Source: Malania oleifera (taxonomy: Eukaryota > Streptophyta > Magnoliopsida > Santalales > Ximeniaceae). Taken from it: 64,000 nt of DNA. The stretch is taken from the NCBI RefSeq assembly GCF_029873635.1, contig NC_080428.1, forward strand, positions 63,173,957 through 63,237,956, given 5' to 3'. Positions 23,144 to 35,544 of this stretch are shown here, piece by piece. The notes below the pieces were generated by a model that was not told where the DNA came from, made no database searches, and saw only the letters and a program-made list of their open reading frames with translations. Position numbers and translations under genes: made by a program. Positions within the stretch are counted from its first letter, which is position 1. Every line of letters starts with the position of its first letter.

Positions 23144-24751
23144 ATGCAGCGTTTGCCAGCCAAGACCATGTGCCGTCAAGTTCTTCTCCGGCACCGGCCC
23201 CAAATCCAGGAGGTGAGACAGCCCTGCGACGTCTTCATCAGCCACCGGAGTATCGACACGAAACGAACCGTGGCCGGGTTGCTTTACGATCATTTGAGAA
23301 GCAATCTAGGGCTGCGTCCTTTCTTGGACAGCAAGAACATGAAGCCCGGCGACAAGCTATTCGATACTATTGACCCGGCGATACGAGACTGCAAAGTCGG
23401 TATCGCCGTGTTCTCGCCACGGTACTGCCACTCCTACTTCTGCCTCCATGAACTGGCTCTTCTCATGGATTCCAAGAAGAGGGTCATTCCGGTTTTTTGC
23501 GACGTAAAACCCTCGGAACTTAGGGTTAGGGATGACGGCAGCTGCCCCAAGAAGGAGCTCCAGAGGTTTAGCTGGGCTCTGGAGGAGGCAAAGTACACCG
23601 TCGGACTAACATTTGACACGTGTAAGGGGTATGTATACATATGTTCATCTCTTTAATTATTTATATATATATATATATATATGCTTGTGGAATGAGATTT
23701 GTTTATAGATAGAGGAATGGTTAATTCAGTAGGATATATGAGATTCTAACATAATTTTGTCATGTGTAGTAAAAAATTGTTTAAATTAGTTAAATATATA
23801 TATTTAACAAAATCATAATAAATTCTAATAATTTCTCTTTTTTGTTCATTGACATTATGCTTTATGATTCAAGAATTTGGCATTTTTAGAAAAAAAAAAA
23901 TTAAAATGGAAGTTCTGAATAACTCTTAAAATAGTTTATTGAGAAATTTTTTTTTTTAAAAAAATAGCGTTGAGACTTCAAAAATAGTAGTTAACGTATA
24001 TTATATTTCAACTTTTAAGAAATAAGCGAGTGCTACATAGAGTAACTATTCCTTTCTATAAATATCTTACTCGGCTTTTTATAGCTAGACTCTGTGCTAA
24101 AATTTGATCTCTAATTAAGCTATTGACATGTGGCCAATTAAAAATAATAAGTTTTTCTAACAAAAAATTGTATTTTAACATTAGGGTTTGAAACAGATCC
24201 TTCAAAGTTTCTTTAGTTAGAATGTGACAAACACAAACAATTTAACTATTTTTCAATAGTCCAGATAATATGAGATCATTTGTGTACTTGAAAAAAAATA
24301 GACTATGCCATCATCTAGTGAGATCGGATTATTCTCAGTTTCTCCTTATGTGTTGGCTAGGCCAAATGTCCTTTCAACAACTCCATTTTTTTTTTTTTTT
24401 TTTTAAAAAGAAAAAGATTGCGGAGCGAAATACACATATTTTAAACGCACAAGCTAGATTCTGTTCTACAGGATTTCCTGGCTTAACTTAAATTTAATGA
24501 GAAAGCATTGCGCTTTCACTGCTTTGTTTATATTGACATATGGATGTTCATGTGCTTGGTTTCTTGAGATGGATCAATCAAGTTTCTGATCTTGGGAGTT
24601 TATTTCTTTGTTTGCTGATGCTGATGGGGGTGTTTGTATGTGCAGGGACTGGGCGGAATTCCTACGGAGCGCCTCGGATGCCCTTCTGAAGAACTTGGTT
24701 GAGGTCGAAGGCGATCGACTTGACTGCAGACTGCACAAAAGGCTAAACTAG
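23144..24751 (+). CDS. TIR-only (TIR-X) immune signalling protein, two exons
   Basis: Exon 1 is 23144-23628 (donor GGTATGT), the intron is 23629-24645, and exon 2 is 24646-24751 (acceptor TGCAG). The product is 196 residues with no internal stop. The TIR domain fills about residues 28-160: CDVFISHR strand A, DTKRTVAGLLYDHL helix A, FLDSK/MKPGD BB-loop region, AVFSPRYCHSYFCLHEL and VIPVFCDVKPSELR. The glutamate in FCLHEL (about residue 103) aligns with the catalytic Glu of plant TIR NADases. Exon 2 completes a KGDWAEFLRSASDAL tail. There is no NB-ARC or LRR downstream, so this is a TIR-only protein, a family whose members cleave NAD+ to make signals for EDS1 immunity. The in-frame GTG two codons upstream is not a start. 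Family call firm; enzyme activity inferred. Confidence 0.9.
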
Positions 24752-24842
24752 ATTCATTGTCCCTCCAGTTTTAAATGGGTACTTCAACAGTTTCATGACC
24801 AAATAATCTTGATTTATTAATTTTTTCCTGAATCATAAAAAT

Positions 24843-24895
<53 letters not shown>

Positions 24896-26159
24896 GTCAT
24901 TCTTTTTGTATAGGAGATGTCAAGAAAGAGGTACTCACTAACTTAATTGTATTGACCCAGAGCCTATAATTAAGTCGTCTCCGGTGTCGTCAATAAGAGT
25001 GTAATTAATTAAGAGTCCTCTTCTCTTCTTCCCATCCTCATTGTATTCAATAATGTACGTGCAGAGGATTAATCTTTTTCCTTCTTGTAATTTACAATGC
25101 GCAGATGATTTAATAACATTTCCAAGAATTTATGTTGTTTCTGATGTCTCACCATTTGTGTATATATTTTATTTATTAGCCTATCAGAAAAGATAAATTA
25201 ATTCATTGATAAAAAATCAGAATGTTCGATAGAGACGAAGGAATATAATTGAAACAATCCCAAGTCCCAACCCACCAATATGCAGTCCACAAAAGTAGGC
25301 TGAGACAATGCTCAGCCCCCAGCCCAAAAAGTTGCGCAAAATCAGAACACCGGCCAAAACCAAAAGGCAAACTAAGACCGCAGCCACCCCATGAAACCAA
25401 AACATCAGCAAAAAGGCAGATGAGAAAACAGCACTCTTGTTTTGAAAGGAAATTGTGATTTTAAAAGAGGCATTCATGGTGAGAAAAAAACCAAATAGAT
25501 GACACCAGGTTGACACCAAGAAAACCAAGAAAGTCCATTACAATGTCCCTTTAACCAGACTGAAGACATCATAAGAGACAAATTCCTTAAAAAAACAAAA
25601 AAAAAGGAGGTGGGGGGGGGGGGGGGGGGAGGGAGGGGGGGATGCTAGTGAGCCCGTGATAACATAAGTCCTAAATTAGTGTTGGGCCCATGCTACTGCA
25701 TCTGCTGATATTATCATGGACCCATGTCATATTGTACGAATAAAAAAAATAGAAGATACTAATCTGATTACTATTTTCTCTTTTTGTGATCACTGGTATT
25801 TGGGTTTTCCTTTTTCGAACCTTATTGACGTAAGAGCAAAGTAACTTTTCTACTTTTTCTCTTAATTGATTTTCATGTTCCTTCAAATAAGTAGGTACTT
25901 TGGGGATTCGAATCCCTAGTCATTTGAAAAGCATATAATAAAATGACAATATGCCTTAATTACTTTAATTGGGAAATTTTTGTTTTGCTCATATTTTGTG
26001 GCGCCCCATGGCACTGGGCGAGTAGGCAACCCACAAGCACCTTCTTGCAAAAGGAATAAGCAGCAAGAAAGAGAACTGATTCACTGATTGAATAAATGAA
26101 TCGATTAAAATTGAAGGCAAAAATAAAAAATAAAGATTATCTGATTGGATTCTCTTCAA
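24752..26159. other. intergenic DNA with microsatellite, possible LINE remnant and G-tract
   Basis: An (AT)n run lies at about 24848-24891. The minus strand at about 25190-25530 carries an open hydrophobic frame and ends in a TTATCAATGAATTAATTTATC-like tail reminiscent of plant LINE 3' ends, but there is no reverse-transcriptase motif, so the LINE call is weak. A nearly unbroken G-run lies at 25607-25640. Nothing else is supported. Confidence 0.5.
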
Positions 26160-26543
26160 TTAAGACATGTTGGCGGTGCTTTCTGGACTCTGGAGGGAGG
26201 CTTTGTGGGAAGCGCTTGGAGTCCGTGCGATAATTGTAAATCATGCAATTCTGCCGAACCCATTTTAATCTTTCTTGACTAGTAGAATCAGCTCTTGCGT
26301 AAGCCACGAATTTGCAGAGCCAGAGGTTGAAGAAGAAGAAGTTGAACTACATGAAGATGCTCTGGATGACCAAACACATGTATCTGCTTTGCATTTCCTG
26401 TAGGAGGCTGTGAAGGGTGATTGGGTTCCGTCTTGTGGCCCTAGAGGCTTGAGTATGTTCTCCTCCATTAGTTCTTAGGAAAGGGAACACCCATTGATTT
26501 CATGTTCTTGAATTCCCTAGTGGGCATGCCATCCACAGAGAAG
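26160..26543 (-). pseudogene. XTH pseudogene, last exon only
   Basis: Minus-strand DNA here is a broken copy of the third exon of the XTH gene at 36378-37568. A TTTCAG acceptor precedes FSVDGMPTREFKNM, and further on come FTASYRKCKADTCVWSS and NSWLTQE, followed in another frame by RLKWVRQNCMIYNY and DSKRFPQSLPPE. A TAA codon follows FPKN, about 20 residues equivalent to the [16 protein letters not shown] region are lost or scrambled, and there are at least two frame changes. Exons 1 and 2, including the catalytic motif, are absent: upstream is a (TA)n run and then a chromovirus LTR. It is a tandem duplicate of the intact gene, decayed and truncated. Confidence 0.9.
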
Positions 26544-26607
26544 CTGAAATAGAGACACGGTAAAATGTCAAGAAACATAAATTTAGATCGAACTGGTTAA
26601 TTAGCAA

Positions 26608-26614
<7 letters not shown>

Positions 26615-26648
<34 letters not shown>
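26615..26648. repeat. (TA)n microsatellite
   Basis: About 15 TA units in the intron-like sequence upstream of the pseudogene exon. Confidence 0.95.
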
Positions 26649-26654
<6 letters not shown>

Positions 26655-26716
26655 AATCAAGTTCGTCACTTTGGGAGTAATTAATTTTTCTAAACGAGAC
26701 AAAGCAAGAGAGCACA

Positions 26717-28402
26717 ATGAAAGAACTTGTGTGTATTCCAAGTCTTGTGTGTCTTACAAATGAGGTCTTCTACCCTTTAAATAGCCTTCCAAGGGTGGGA
26801 AGAAGAAGATCTCTAGAATCTATTTAAAGGCCTAGATACACCTTCCTTCTAGAATCCTCCATATCTTTCCTAGTATATACATGAAATATTCTCATATATT
26901 ATTGATTCTTCCATACTCTTCCTATTATGTAAATTTGTGTGGGATCTAGAATATTCTATAATCTTCCATGCAAATGCTTGCTAGAAATTCCAAGATTATT
27001 CTATAATCTTCTAGAATAAGGCAAGTCTTGGCCTCCTAGTAAACGTCTACATGGCGCCACGTAGGCACTAACTTGGTAGGCCGTGACATCCTCCTCCACC
27101 TAATTTGGCGACGTCCTTGTCGCGTCTTCTCCCCAGAAGGTTGTGATCTTGCCACAAGTGGTCATCACACTCTCAGCTTGCCTCACTATCAAGCTGTCCT
27201 TTCTACTTGACCAAATATTCAGTATAACTCGACAGAATACCCCGTTTTGGAATGACTCTATGAGCAAGGATGGTGTCCAATTCCTTGTCCTAAGAGACGG
27301 TTAGGTTTGCGGGAGCCCTATGTGATTCTCCTCTACTTGGGTCCTCCACGTCTTCGTGATAAGGCTTCAAGAAGCTCATATGGAACACTGGGTGAATTCG
27401 ATGTAGGTGGGTTGGTAACTCCAGTTGATATGAGACTTTGCCAACTCTTCGAGCAATTGAGAATGGACCTTCATATTTGCGCACCAATCCCTTGTGGAAA
27501 CCTCGGTATGCTTTGATTTGATGTGGTAACAGTTTCAACATGACAAGATCCCCTTCCTTGTATTCTATGTGCCGCCTCTTTAGATCCACCCATTTCTTCA
27601 TCTTCTTTGAAGCTTTACACAAATACGCCTTGAATATATCATCTTGCTCATGCCACCCCTTGGCGAATTTATATGCTGCTGGATTTTTCCCTTTGTACTC
27701 AGAAGCAAGTGTAGTTGGCATCAAGGGTTGTTGTCCTGTGGCTAGCTCAAATGGACTTCGGTCTGTAGCTTCACTCTTTTGTAAGTTATACGAGAATTGG
27801 GCTATATCCAACAATTTGGCCTAATCTCGTTGGTTGGCACTCACATAGTGTCTCAAGTATAATTCCAATAAAGTGTTCACCCATTCTATTTGGTGGTCTG
27901 TTTGTGGGTAAAATCTAGTGGAGAAATTAAGATCCGACCCCATCATGTTGAAGAGCTCCATCCAAAATCTCCCCTTGAATCTACTGTCCCTGTCACTTAT
28001 AATGGACTACGGAATTTCCCAATATTTGACGACATGTTGGAAGAAGAAGTGCGTTGTCTCCTCCACCGAACACTCCTTTCGAGCGGGGATGAATGCCCCA
28101 TATTAAGAGAACCGATCTACCACTACAATGATGGTGCCATTCCCATCTGACTTAGGGAGAGCCGAAATGAAGTCCATGGATAAGCTTTCCCATGGCCTTT
28201 TGGGAATAAGTAGTGGCTCTAGAAGTCCATCTGAGTTCTATTGATCTACCTTGTCTTGTTGGCAGACAAGACACGTCTTCACATAAAGTTCCACGTCATC
28301 CATTAGACGAGGCTAGTTATATGCTTCCTCAACAAGAGCAAGTGTCCGGTGCATACTTGGGTGCCCTACCCACTTTGAGTCATGACACTCTGAAACCTAA
28401 AG
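26717..28402 (-). mobile_element. chromovirus (Gypsy, Reina-like) 3' part
   Basis: A Ty3/Gypsy fossil on the minus strand. From right to left it holds integrase core (about 28300-27830), integrase C-terminal region (about 27814-27400; PTTLASEYK, EGDLVMLKLLP, YEGPFSIARRVG, HPVFHMSFLKPY), a chromodomain-like segment (about 27290-27140), a purine tract (AGGTGGAGGAGGA) and an LTR of about 370 bp (about 26717-27088) that starts TGTCACGGCC. Integrase plus chromodomain places it among chromoviruses. It is broken in several places and is cut at 28402, where a SIRE-like LTR begins; the rest of pol is not seen. Confidence 0.8.
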
Positions 28403-30623
28403 TGTAGTTCCAAGAGGGGCGTGAATTGGGTTTAACTAAAATTTCTTTGATCCTCTTTATGAGCTCTTGTCTCTTTTTACAATCTCTTAAGGTTTTCTCG
28501 TATTTTCGTTAATTAGGCAATACACACTAACTCCTATTTCCTTTTAATCAATTCACAATCAATTAATTTACCATTCACACACAGCAACCACAAGACAAGA
28601 AATCAATTCGAAATATTTAAAGAATCTGCAAATGAATGTTCAATTCCAGTTGTTAATTTATGAATTTGAATATTGCAATGACAACCAAACACCTTTTCAA
28701 TATCAGAACTTAATTAAACCTTCAACTAACAAGTTTTGGGTGTTAACCAATCAACGTACTTCCTTTCAGTTTCCGCAAGAGATCGATTAACCAACGTACT
28801 CCCTTTTGGTTTCTGTAAGCTCAAGAACAAATTAGGCCTTTTTGGGTTTACTTAAATTCTAATAAGTATTACTTTATGATTTTAAGTATTAAAACATTCA
28901 CGCAAGTTATATTGTTGTTGAAATTAAAAGGAGAGTAAGGAGAAGAGAATAACACCACCACTTTTTACAAGGTTCGGCTTACCCTAGTGTATGTCCTCAC
29001 CTTAAGTCAACCACTTAAGGAGTTAACTAAATCTTGTTCCTTCCAGGTGGAACAAAAAACCTTACACAATTTACCCTCTTTTTCAGGAAGAGAAAAACCT
29101 CTCCAAGCACCAGCATATGCTTGGTCCAATGATCCAATCAATCCATTGAACCATTCAAAGTACAAGAAGATGAAAAATAAATCTGTGTACAAAAAAAAAA
29201 AAAAAAAAATACTCTCAAAAATTTAGAGCATGTTGTGCAAATTGAGATCTAAATTATACTTCTAAAAAGCAAAGCAAAATAAAATATATGAAACTCTAAA
29301 GTTTTAGAAGTCACCGATGGTTCTTAAAAAAAATTGAATTGCAATCCGGAACCGAGCTTTGATATTTTCAATCTACCAAAATGGTAGAATTCCTCTCCAG
29401 TAAAAGATGTTAGCAAATTGAACTCAAGGAGAATTTCTTTCTCTCCAACAAAATGATGTGGGCAGATGGAGCTCAAGGAGAATTTCAGCACAAAGAGAGT
29501 TTCAACAAAAGACTTATTAATCTCTCTTCTTCTGTATTCTATCTTATGCATATTTTTCATTACCTAAGGTGGTATTTATAGGTTTTTTCAAAGATCAATG
29601 TCTCCATTAAGTTAGGTAATATTTGAAAAAAAAAAATGTTGACTTAATTTTGAATTTCAAAATTTTTCATTACATACCCAAGGAGGTATTTATATGCTTT
29701 TTCAAAGATCAATGTCCCTATCAAGTTAGGTAATATTTGAAAAGAAATTGTTGACTTAATTTTAAAATTCAAAATTTTTCATTACCCAAGGAGGTATTTA
29801 TATGTTTTTTTCAAAGATCAATATCCCCATCAAGTTAGATAATATTTGAAAAAGAATTGTTGACTTAATTTTAAAATTCAAAATTTTTCATTATCCAAGG
29901 AGGTATTTATATGCTTTTTCAAAGATCAATGTCCCCATCAAGTTAGGTAATATTTAAAAAAAATTGTTGACTTAATTTTAAAATTCAAAATTTTAAAAGA
30001 GAACTTCCCATTTGAGATCCGAAATCTGCTCCGTGTGGCAGTCGTCTGCCATGGTTAAATCTGAAACTCAAAATGCTGGCTTCATGGTTAAATTTTAAAC
30101 CCAGAACATTGTCTTCAATTTAAAACACTCAAATTTTGCCAGTCGTCTGTCCATAGACAGACAATCGTCTGTCAGGTGCCTAACTTCTTTTTATTTTTGA
30201 AAACTTTCCTTCCTTTAAGACCTTTGTTGCTTTGATTTTAAAAATATATTTTAAACTCTTTTAACAAGGTATTTCTTAGTTTCTTTTGATTTGTGAGAGT
30301 TTCACATATCTAAATGACATTTGGTTTAGAAATACTTAAAACAGTCCTTCTAATTATGATCTACTTAAATCAGTAGGTCCTTCAGCTTTCTTCAGTCTCT
30401 TGAGGTTCACTTTTGACTTTAGGTTTGCTTGCTCTTAACTTCTTCATTTTTCGTCCATTGCCTTTGATATTCCGAGGAGCTTCCACTAGATTAGCATTGA
30501 GCTTTTAGTTTATCAACCTTGAGAGTCCTTTTACCTAAAAACACATTACTCAATACCACATGTTAAAGCATCATTCATTTTGTTATCATCAAAACAAGAT
30601 TGAAAAGTCTAGTTAGGCCAACA
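28403..30623 (-). repeat. SIRE-like LTR, 2.2 kb
   Basis: Read on the minus strand it begins TGTTGGCCTAAC and ends CTCTTGGAACTACA. It contains four tandem units of 108-114 bp (29571-29990), a minus-strand TATAAATACC box at about 29570-29581 and GTCGTCTG-type motifs upstream of it (30020-30180). The GGTTCGGCTTACC...GTCCTCACCTTAAG segment near 28973 is shared by the other SIRE-like LTRs here. Confidence 0.85.
29571..29990. repeat. LTR tandem array, 108-114-bp unit, 4 copies
   Basis: The segment GGTATTTATA recurs at 29571, 29685, 29793 and 29902, each copy followed by TTTTTCAAAGATCAAT and AGTTAGGTAATATTT. Confidence 0.95.
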
Positions 30624-33600
30624 ATCTCTCCCTTTTTGATGATGACAAATGAGAAGCAAAAAAAAATATAAATACGCATTAAAAAAATCTCCCCCTTACA
30701 ACTAGCATCATTCTACTATCCCCTACAGTAAGCATTACTTTAATAATTTGTAGATTCAAGACCGATCATGTTTATTGTTCAATGACGCTCAACATGCCCA
30801 AATAGTAATTTTGCTCAAATACTACTCCCCTTTTTGACATCAATCAAAAAAGGGTAAACATTAAAATGTACATATGACCACATACTCCTCACTCATGCCA
30901 AGATTCAACATCATATCTCAAATATCCACATGTAGCATGCTGTAACTCATTTATCATGAGCCTATGTTTCAAGAAACAAGGAAAGTAATTCAAGTTAAGT
31001 GTTGCATTATACAACACATCAAAGTACATGCCAAAATAAATTTTGATCACTCAAAAGAAACAAATCCTAGGTGACCCTAGAGACAGTTTATTGACTATAG
31101 ATTTTTCTTTAAGGATTGTTCTTTTACTTTACTTCTCTACTATGTAGTAGACCAAGTTCTCTTCTTATGGTTATAAATCTATCTTTTGAGAGTGGTTTAG
31201 TAAAGATATCAGCCCATTGGTCATTTGTATTGATGAATTCTAGATTTATGTCTTCTTTTTTAATATGATCTCTTAGGAAGTGGTATCTTATGTCAATGTG
31301 CTTTGTTCTTGAGTGTGAAATAGGATTTTTAGATATGTTAATCGCACTCGTGTTATCACACTTAATTGGTATAGTTATGTAGTTTAAATTGAAATCTCTT
31401 AATCGTTGTGTCATGTAAAGAGTTTGTGCACAAAAACTACCAGCTGCTACATATTCGGCCTCAGCAGTTGACAAAGCCACAAAATTTTGTTTCTTAGAAG
31501 ACCAAGAAACTAAGGATCTTCCTAAGAAGTGGCATGTGCCACTTGTGCTTTTTCTATCTATCTTACAACCGGCATAGTTCGCATTTGAATAACTGATCAT
31601 TTCAAAACTGGTGTCTTTACGATACCATAGTCCTAAGTCCATTGTGCCTATTAAGTATCTTAGGATTCTTTTAACAGTAATTTGGTGTGATTCCTTAGGT
31701 GCTGATTGAAAACATGCACACATACACACGCTAAACATTATATTGGGTCTACTGGCCGTTAGATATAATAGACTTCCAATCATGCCTCTATAATGCTTTG
31801 TGTCTATGGATTTTCCCTTTTCATCTTTGTTTTGGCTGATGGAGGTACTCATAGGTGTGCCTATGGGTTTACTATTTTTCATACCAAATTTTTGTTTCAT
31901 ATCTTTTATGTATTTTGTTTGACTTATAAAAGTCCAATTTTTTGCTTGTTTAATTTGTAGTCTAAGAAAATAGTTTAATTCCCCCATCATGTTCATTTCA
32001 AATTCTTCTTGCATACATTTTGCAAATTCTTTACATAGATGTTCATTTGTAGCACCAAATATTATATCATCTACCTAGATTTGAACTAAAAGTATATTAT
32101 TTTCCTTATTTTTAATGAACAAGGTGCTATCAATTTTTCCTTTTAAAAATCTTTTCTTAATTAGAAATCCACTCTTTCATACCAAGCCCTAGGGGCCTGT
32201 TTTAGTCCATACAAAGGCTTAGTTAGTCTAAATACATGGTTAGGATTTTCAATATCCTTAAAACCAAGGGGTTGTTCAACATATACCTCTTCATTAATAT
32301 ACCCATTCAAGAATGCCCTTTTGATATCCATTTGATATAACTTAAATTCTTTGTAGGAAGCATAAGCTAACAACATTCTAATAGCTTCCATTCTATCTAC
32401 GGGGCAAAGTTTTCATCATAATCTATTCCTTCTTCTTGATTGTACCCCTTTGCTACAAGTCTAGCTTTGTTTCTAGTGATTATACCATTTTCATCCTTTT
32501 TATTCCTAAATACCCATTTAGTTCCTATGATCAAATGATTTTCCAGTTTGGGTACTAATTTTCATACTTGACTTCTTTCAAATTGGTTTAATTCTTCTTG
32601 CATTGCAACTATCCAAGATTCATCCTTAAGGGCTTCTTCAATATCTTTAGGTTCATTTTGGGATAGGAATGCATAATGATTGCAAAGGTTCTTTAGTGAA
32701 GATCTAGTTGTCACACCTCTAGATGGTTCACTTATAATTTGTTCTTGAGGATGATCTTTCTTATATTTCCATTCTTTTGGTAATTCCATATTTTCTATGA
32801 GTTCATCTTTTGACTTTTCTTCGTTTATTTCATTTTTCTCTTTGATTTCTATCTCATCCTCCTTTTTGAACATATAATCTTTTTCTTCATTTTTAACTTC
32901 TCTTGAAAAAGAGCTAGATTCATCAAAGTCTACATGAATTGATTCAACTATGGTGAGTGTTCTTTTGTTGTAAACTCTATAGGCTTTACTATTTGTGGAG
33001 TATCCTAGGAAAATGCCTTTATCCGATTTAGCATAAAATTTTCCTAAGTTGTCTTTGTTATTTAGAACGAAACACTTACACCCAAAGACATGAAAGTAAT
33101 TTATATTAGATCTTCTTCCTTTCCACAATTCATAGGGTGCATGTCTTGTTTAGGTTTGATCTAATGGAGACTCTATTAACTATATAGCTAGCTGTGTTTA
33201 CAGCTTCAGCCCGAAAATATTTGGGTAAGTCATTTTCATTAAGCATGGTTCTTGCCATTTCTTGGAGGGTTCTATTTTTTCCTTTCCACAACTCCATTTT
33301 GTTGTGGGGTTCTAGGTGCTGAAAAGTTGTGATTTATGTCATGTTCATTACAAAAATTTTTAACATTTTGATTCTTAAATTATCTTCCTTGGTTACTTCT
33401 AATATTTGAGACATTATACCCTTTCTCATTTTGAAGCTTCTTACATAAAGTGATCAATGAGTTGCAAGCTTCTTCTTTATTAGTTAGGAACAACACCTAT
33501 GTGTATCTTGAGTAATCATCAATAATTACAAAGACATATTGTTTTCCTCCTAAACTTTGGGTTCTAGTAGGACCAAACAAGTCTAAGTGTATAAGTTCTA

Positions 33601-34106
33601 GGGGTCTACTTGTTGATATATGTTTCTTCTTTTTGAAAATTTTCTTGGTGTGTTCTCCTAATTGACAAGCATCACACACTTTATCTCTGACAAATTTTGT
33701 TTTACGCAAGCCTTTAACTAAATTCTTTTTGGAGAGTTTGGATATAAGATCCATGCTAGCATGTCCTAACCTCCTATGCCAAAGCCAACTATTTTCACTC
33801 ATGGCTGCTAGGCAAGTTATGTCCTGAGGTATTAAACTATTAAGATTTATGCAATAAACATTGTTCATTCTAAGTGCAAAGAATAATGTATTTTGATTCT
33901 TAGAATCTCGTATTATGCATTTGTCTCTCTTAAACATTATTTCACATCCTTTATCGCTAAGTTGACTAATACTTAGTAGATTATGCTTTAGACCATCTAC
34001 TAACAAGACATCGTCTATAGAAAGTGAGAAGTCTTTACCTATTTTACCTATTCCGATGATCTTGCCTTTCGCATTTTCACCGAAGGTTATAGTATAGATT
34101 ATCACT

Positions 34107-35529
34107 TAAAATGTGTGGAATGAGTTGAATATTATGCATAATTATTTTGTTAGTTTTTATGGTAATATGTATATTGAGACAGAGATATGGATTTATAAAG
34201 ACTTATAGTATGATGATATTTTATATTGAACTACAGTATGACAGTATTACATATAAATTTCACACAAATATTATATAATATTAGAGCGTTCTTTATAGAA
34301 CTATAGAACAGATATTATACAGAGTTACAGCGTTTTATATAGAAATGTAGTACTACATTTGATACAGAATTACAGAATGATAGCATTCTATATAGAACTA
34401 CAATACAACATTTGATACAAAATCACAAAATGATAGCGTTCTATATAAAACTACAACATGATGGTATTTTATACAAAGTTACAGTATTTCAGTGATTTTA
34501 TACAGATTTATAGTATGACAGTTTATACTGATTTGTGAATAAAATTATGTTATTATATGGTTTTTACAAATCATATTATATGATTTAAGAACCCCGATGG
34601 ACCATAGTTAAGCACGGTACCATAACTTCATAGATACTAGTGCAGCCACACTTCTTAGATAGAGTGTTGGTGGTATACATTCGATTATGCCATTGAAGTG
34701 CAGAGTTACCCCCTAGAGTCCGGACCAGCTGGGTAGGCAAATTGTATTCATAGTTACAAATATAAATACAAATATAGTTTACTTAGTCATGTTAGGCCAA
34801 CCATGGCTAGGTCCAACCTACGAGCTGCACAACCCGGATCATGTGGGGTTAATACATGACGTTATTATTTATCCATCTAGGGCAGTTCTTCTATGCATAT
34901 ATGCGCATTTACTTTTATAGAGGTATTATCTTATATATAGTATGTTATGAAAGGAAAGTATTTTGAAATATATTTATATGTGTGTATACAATTTTATATT
35001 ATTTCACAATAAAATGAAAGGTATATAATGGTTGTATTTTTTGGAACACTAAAACTCATATTGTCACACACTGATAATAATCTATTCCTTTTAACTGAGA
35101 GGTGTCTTACTCCTATAATTTCTATCATTTTAGGAAACTCGGGTAACCTGGCTTAGAGCTCTCCAGGGCAGAGGTTGAAGGTATTGTTCAGGGTAAGTAG
35201 TGGTGGGACACCATGGTGTATAATATAGTAGTTGGTGTATCTTTAGGATGGATTATGGATGGTTATTTTTGGGATTTAAGTAAAACTATGTTGATGATTA
35301 GAACTCTGGTATTATAGTTGGATGTATATACATATATAAATGCTTTCACTGTGTAGTATGATATGTTTGAGGACTGTTGTACCTAGTGCCACTTTGGGCA
35401 TTACAGGGTACTATAGTCTATTTTATATAGATATTGTGTATGAAGTATTGCATAGGGCATCACAGTTTGGATTGCATAGGGCATCACAGTTTGGTAGATA
35501 TTGTGTATGGAGTGTTGCATAGGGCATCA
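34107..35529 (+). repeat. Gypsy-type LTR followed by primer-binding-like sequence
   Basis: It is related to the LTRs at 13131 and 15842 but inverted, with the conserved boxes on the minus strand at 35093-35113 and 34806-34850. It ends GGGCATCACA, followed by TTTCGTATCAGGAC (35531-35544), close to the initiator-tRNA primer-binding site. That sets plus orientation for this copy and, by comparison, minus for the others. It contains an array of about 53-bp units (34290-34500). No coding region of the same element follows. Confidence 0.65.
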
Positions 35530-35544
35530 CAGTTTCGTATCAGG

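Larger units (their letters stand above)
28403..34105 (-). mobile_element. SIRE-like Copia element, 3' LTR and pol
   Basis: A minus-strand Ty1/Copia fossil. From right to left: pre-integrase and start of integrase (34105-33500), rest of integrase and linker (33500-32560), reverse transcriptase (32560-32020), RNase H (31700-31130), a non-coding spacer of about 500 bp with no envelope-like ORF, a purine tract (AAAAAGGGAGAGA, about 30624-30637) and a 3' LTR (28403-30623). Motifs include DVLLVDGLKHNLLSISQL, WLWHRRLGHA, YQMDIKRAFLNG and LSTAEAEYVAAGS. Gag and the 5' LTR are missing where an unrelated LTR abuts at 34106. It is broken in about five places. Domain order and LTR sequence group it with the element at 57220. 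Confidence 0.87.

Noticed and set aside
25217-25528. 103-codon hydrophobic minus-strand ORF that looks like a membrane protein
   Set aside because: It has no homologous motif and lies beside a LINE-like 3' tail; hydrophobicity follows from T-rich composition.
25893-25915. GGGATTCGAATCCC resembling a tRNA T-arm or polymerase III B box
   Set aside because: No acceptor, D or anticodon arm could be built around it and no A box is present.
30638-31123. Search for an envelope-like ORF between RNase H and the 3' LTR of the SIRE-like element
   Set aside because: The interval is about 500 bp of non-coding DNA with no membrane-spanning or signal sequence.
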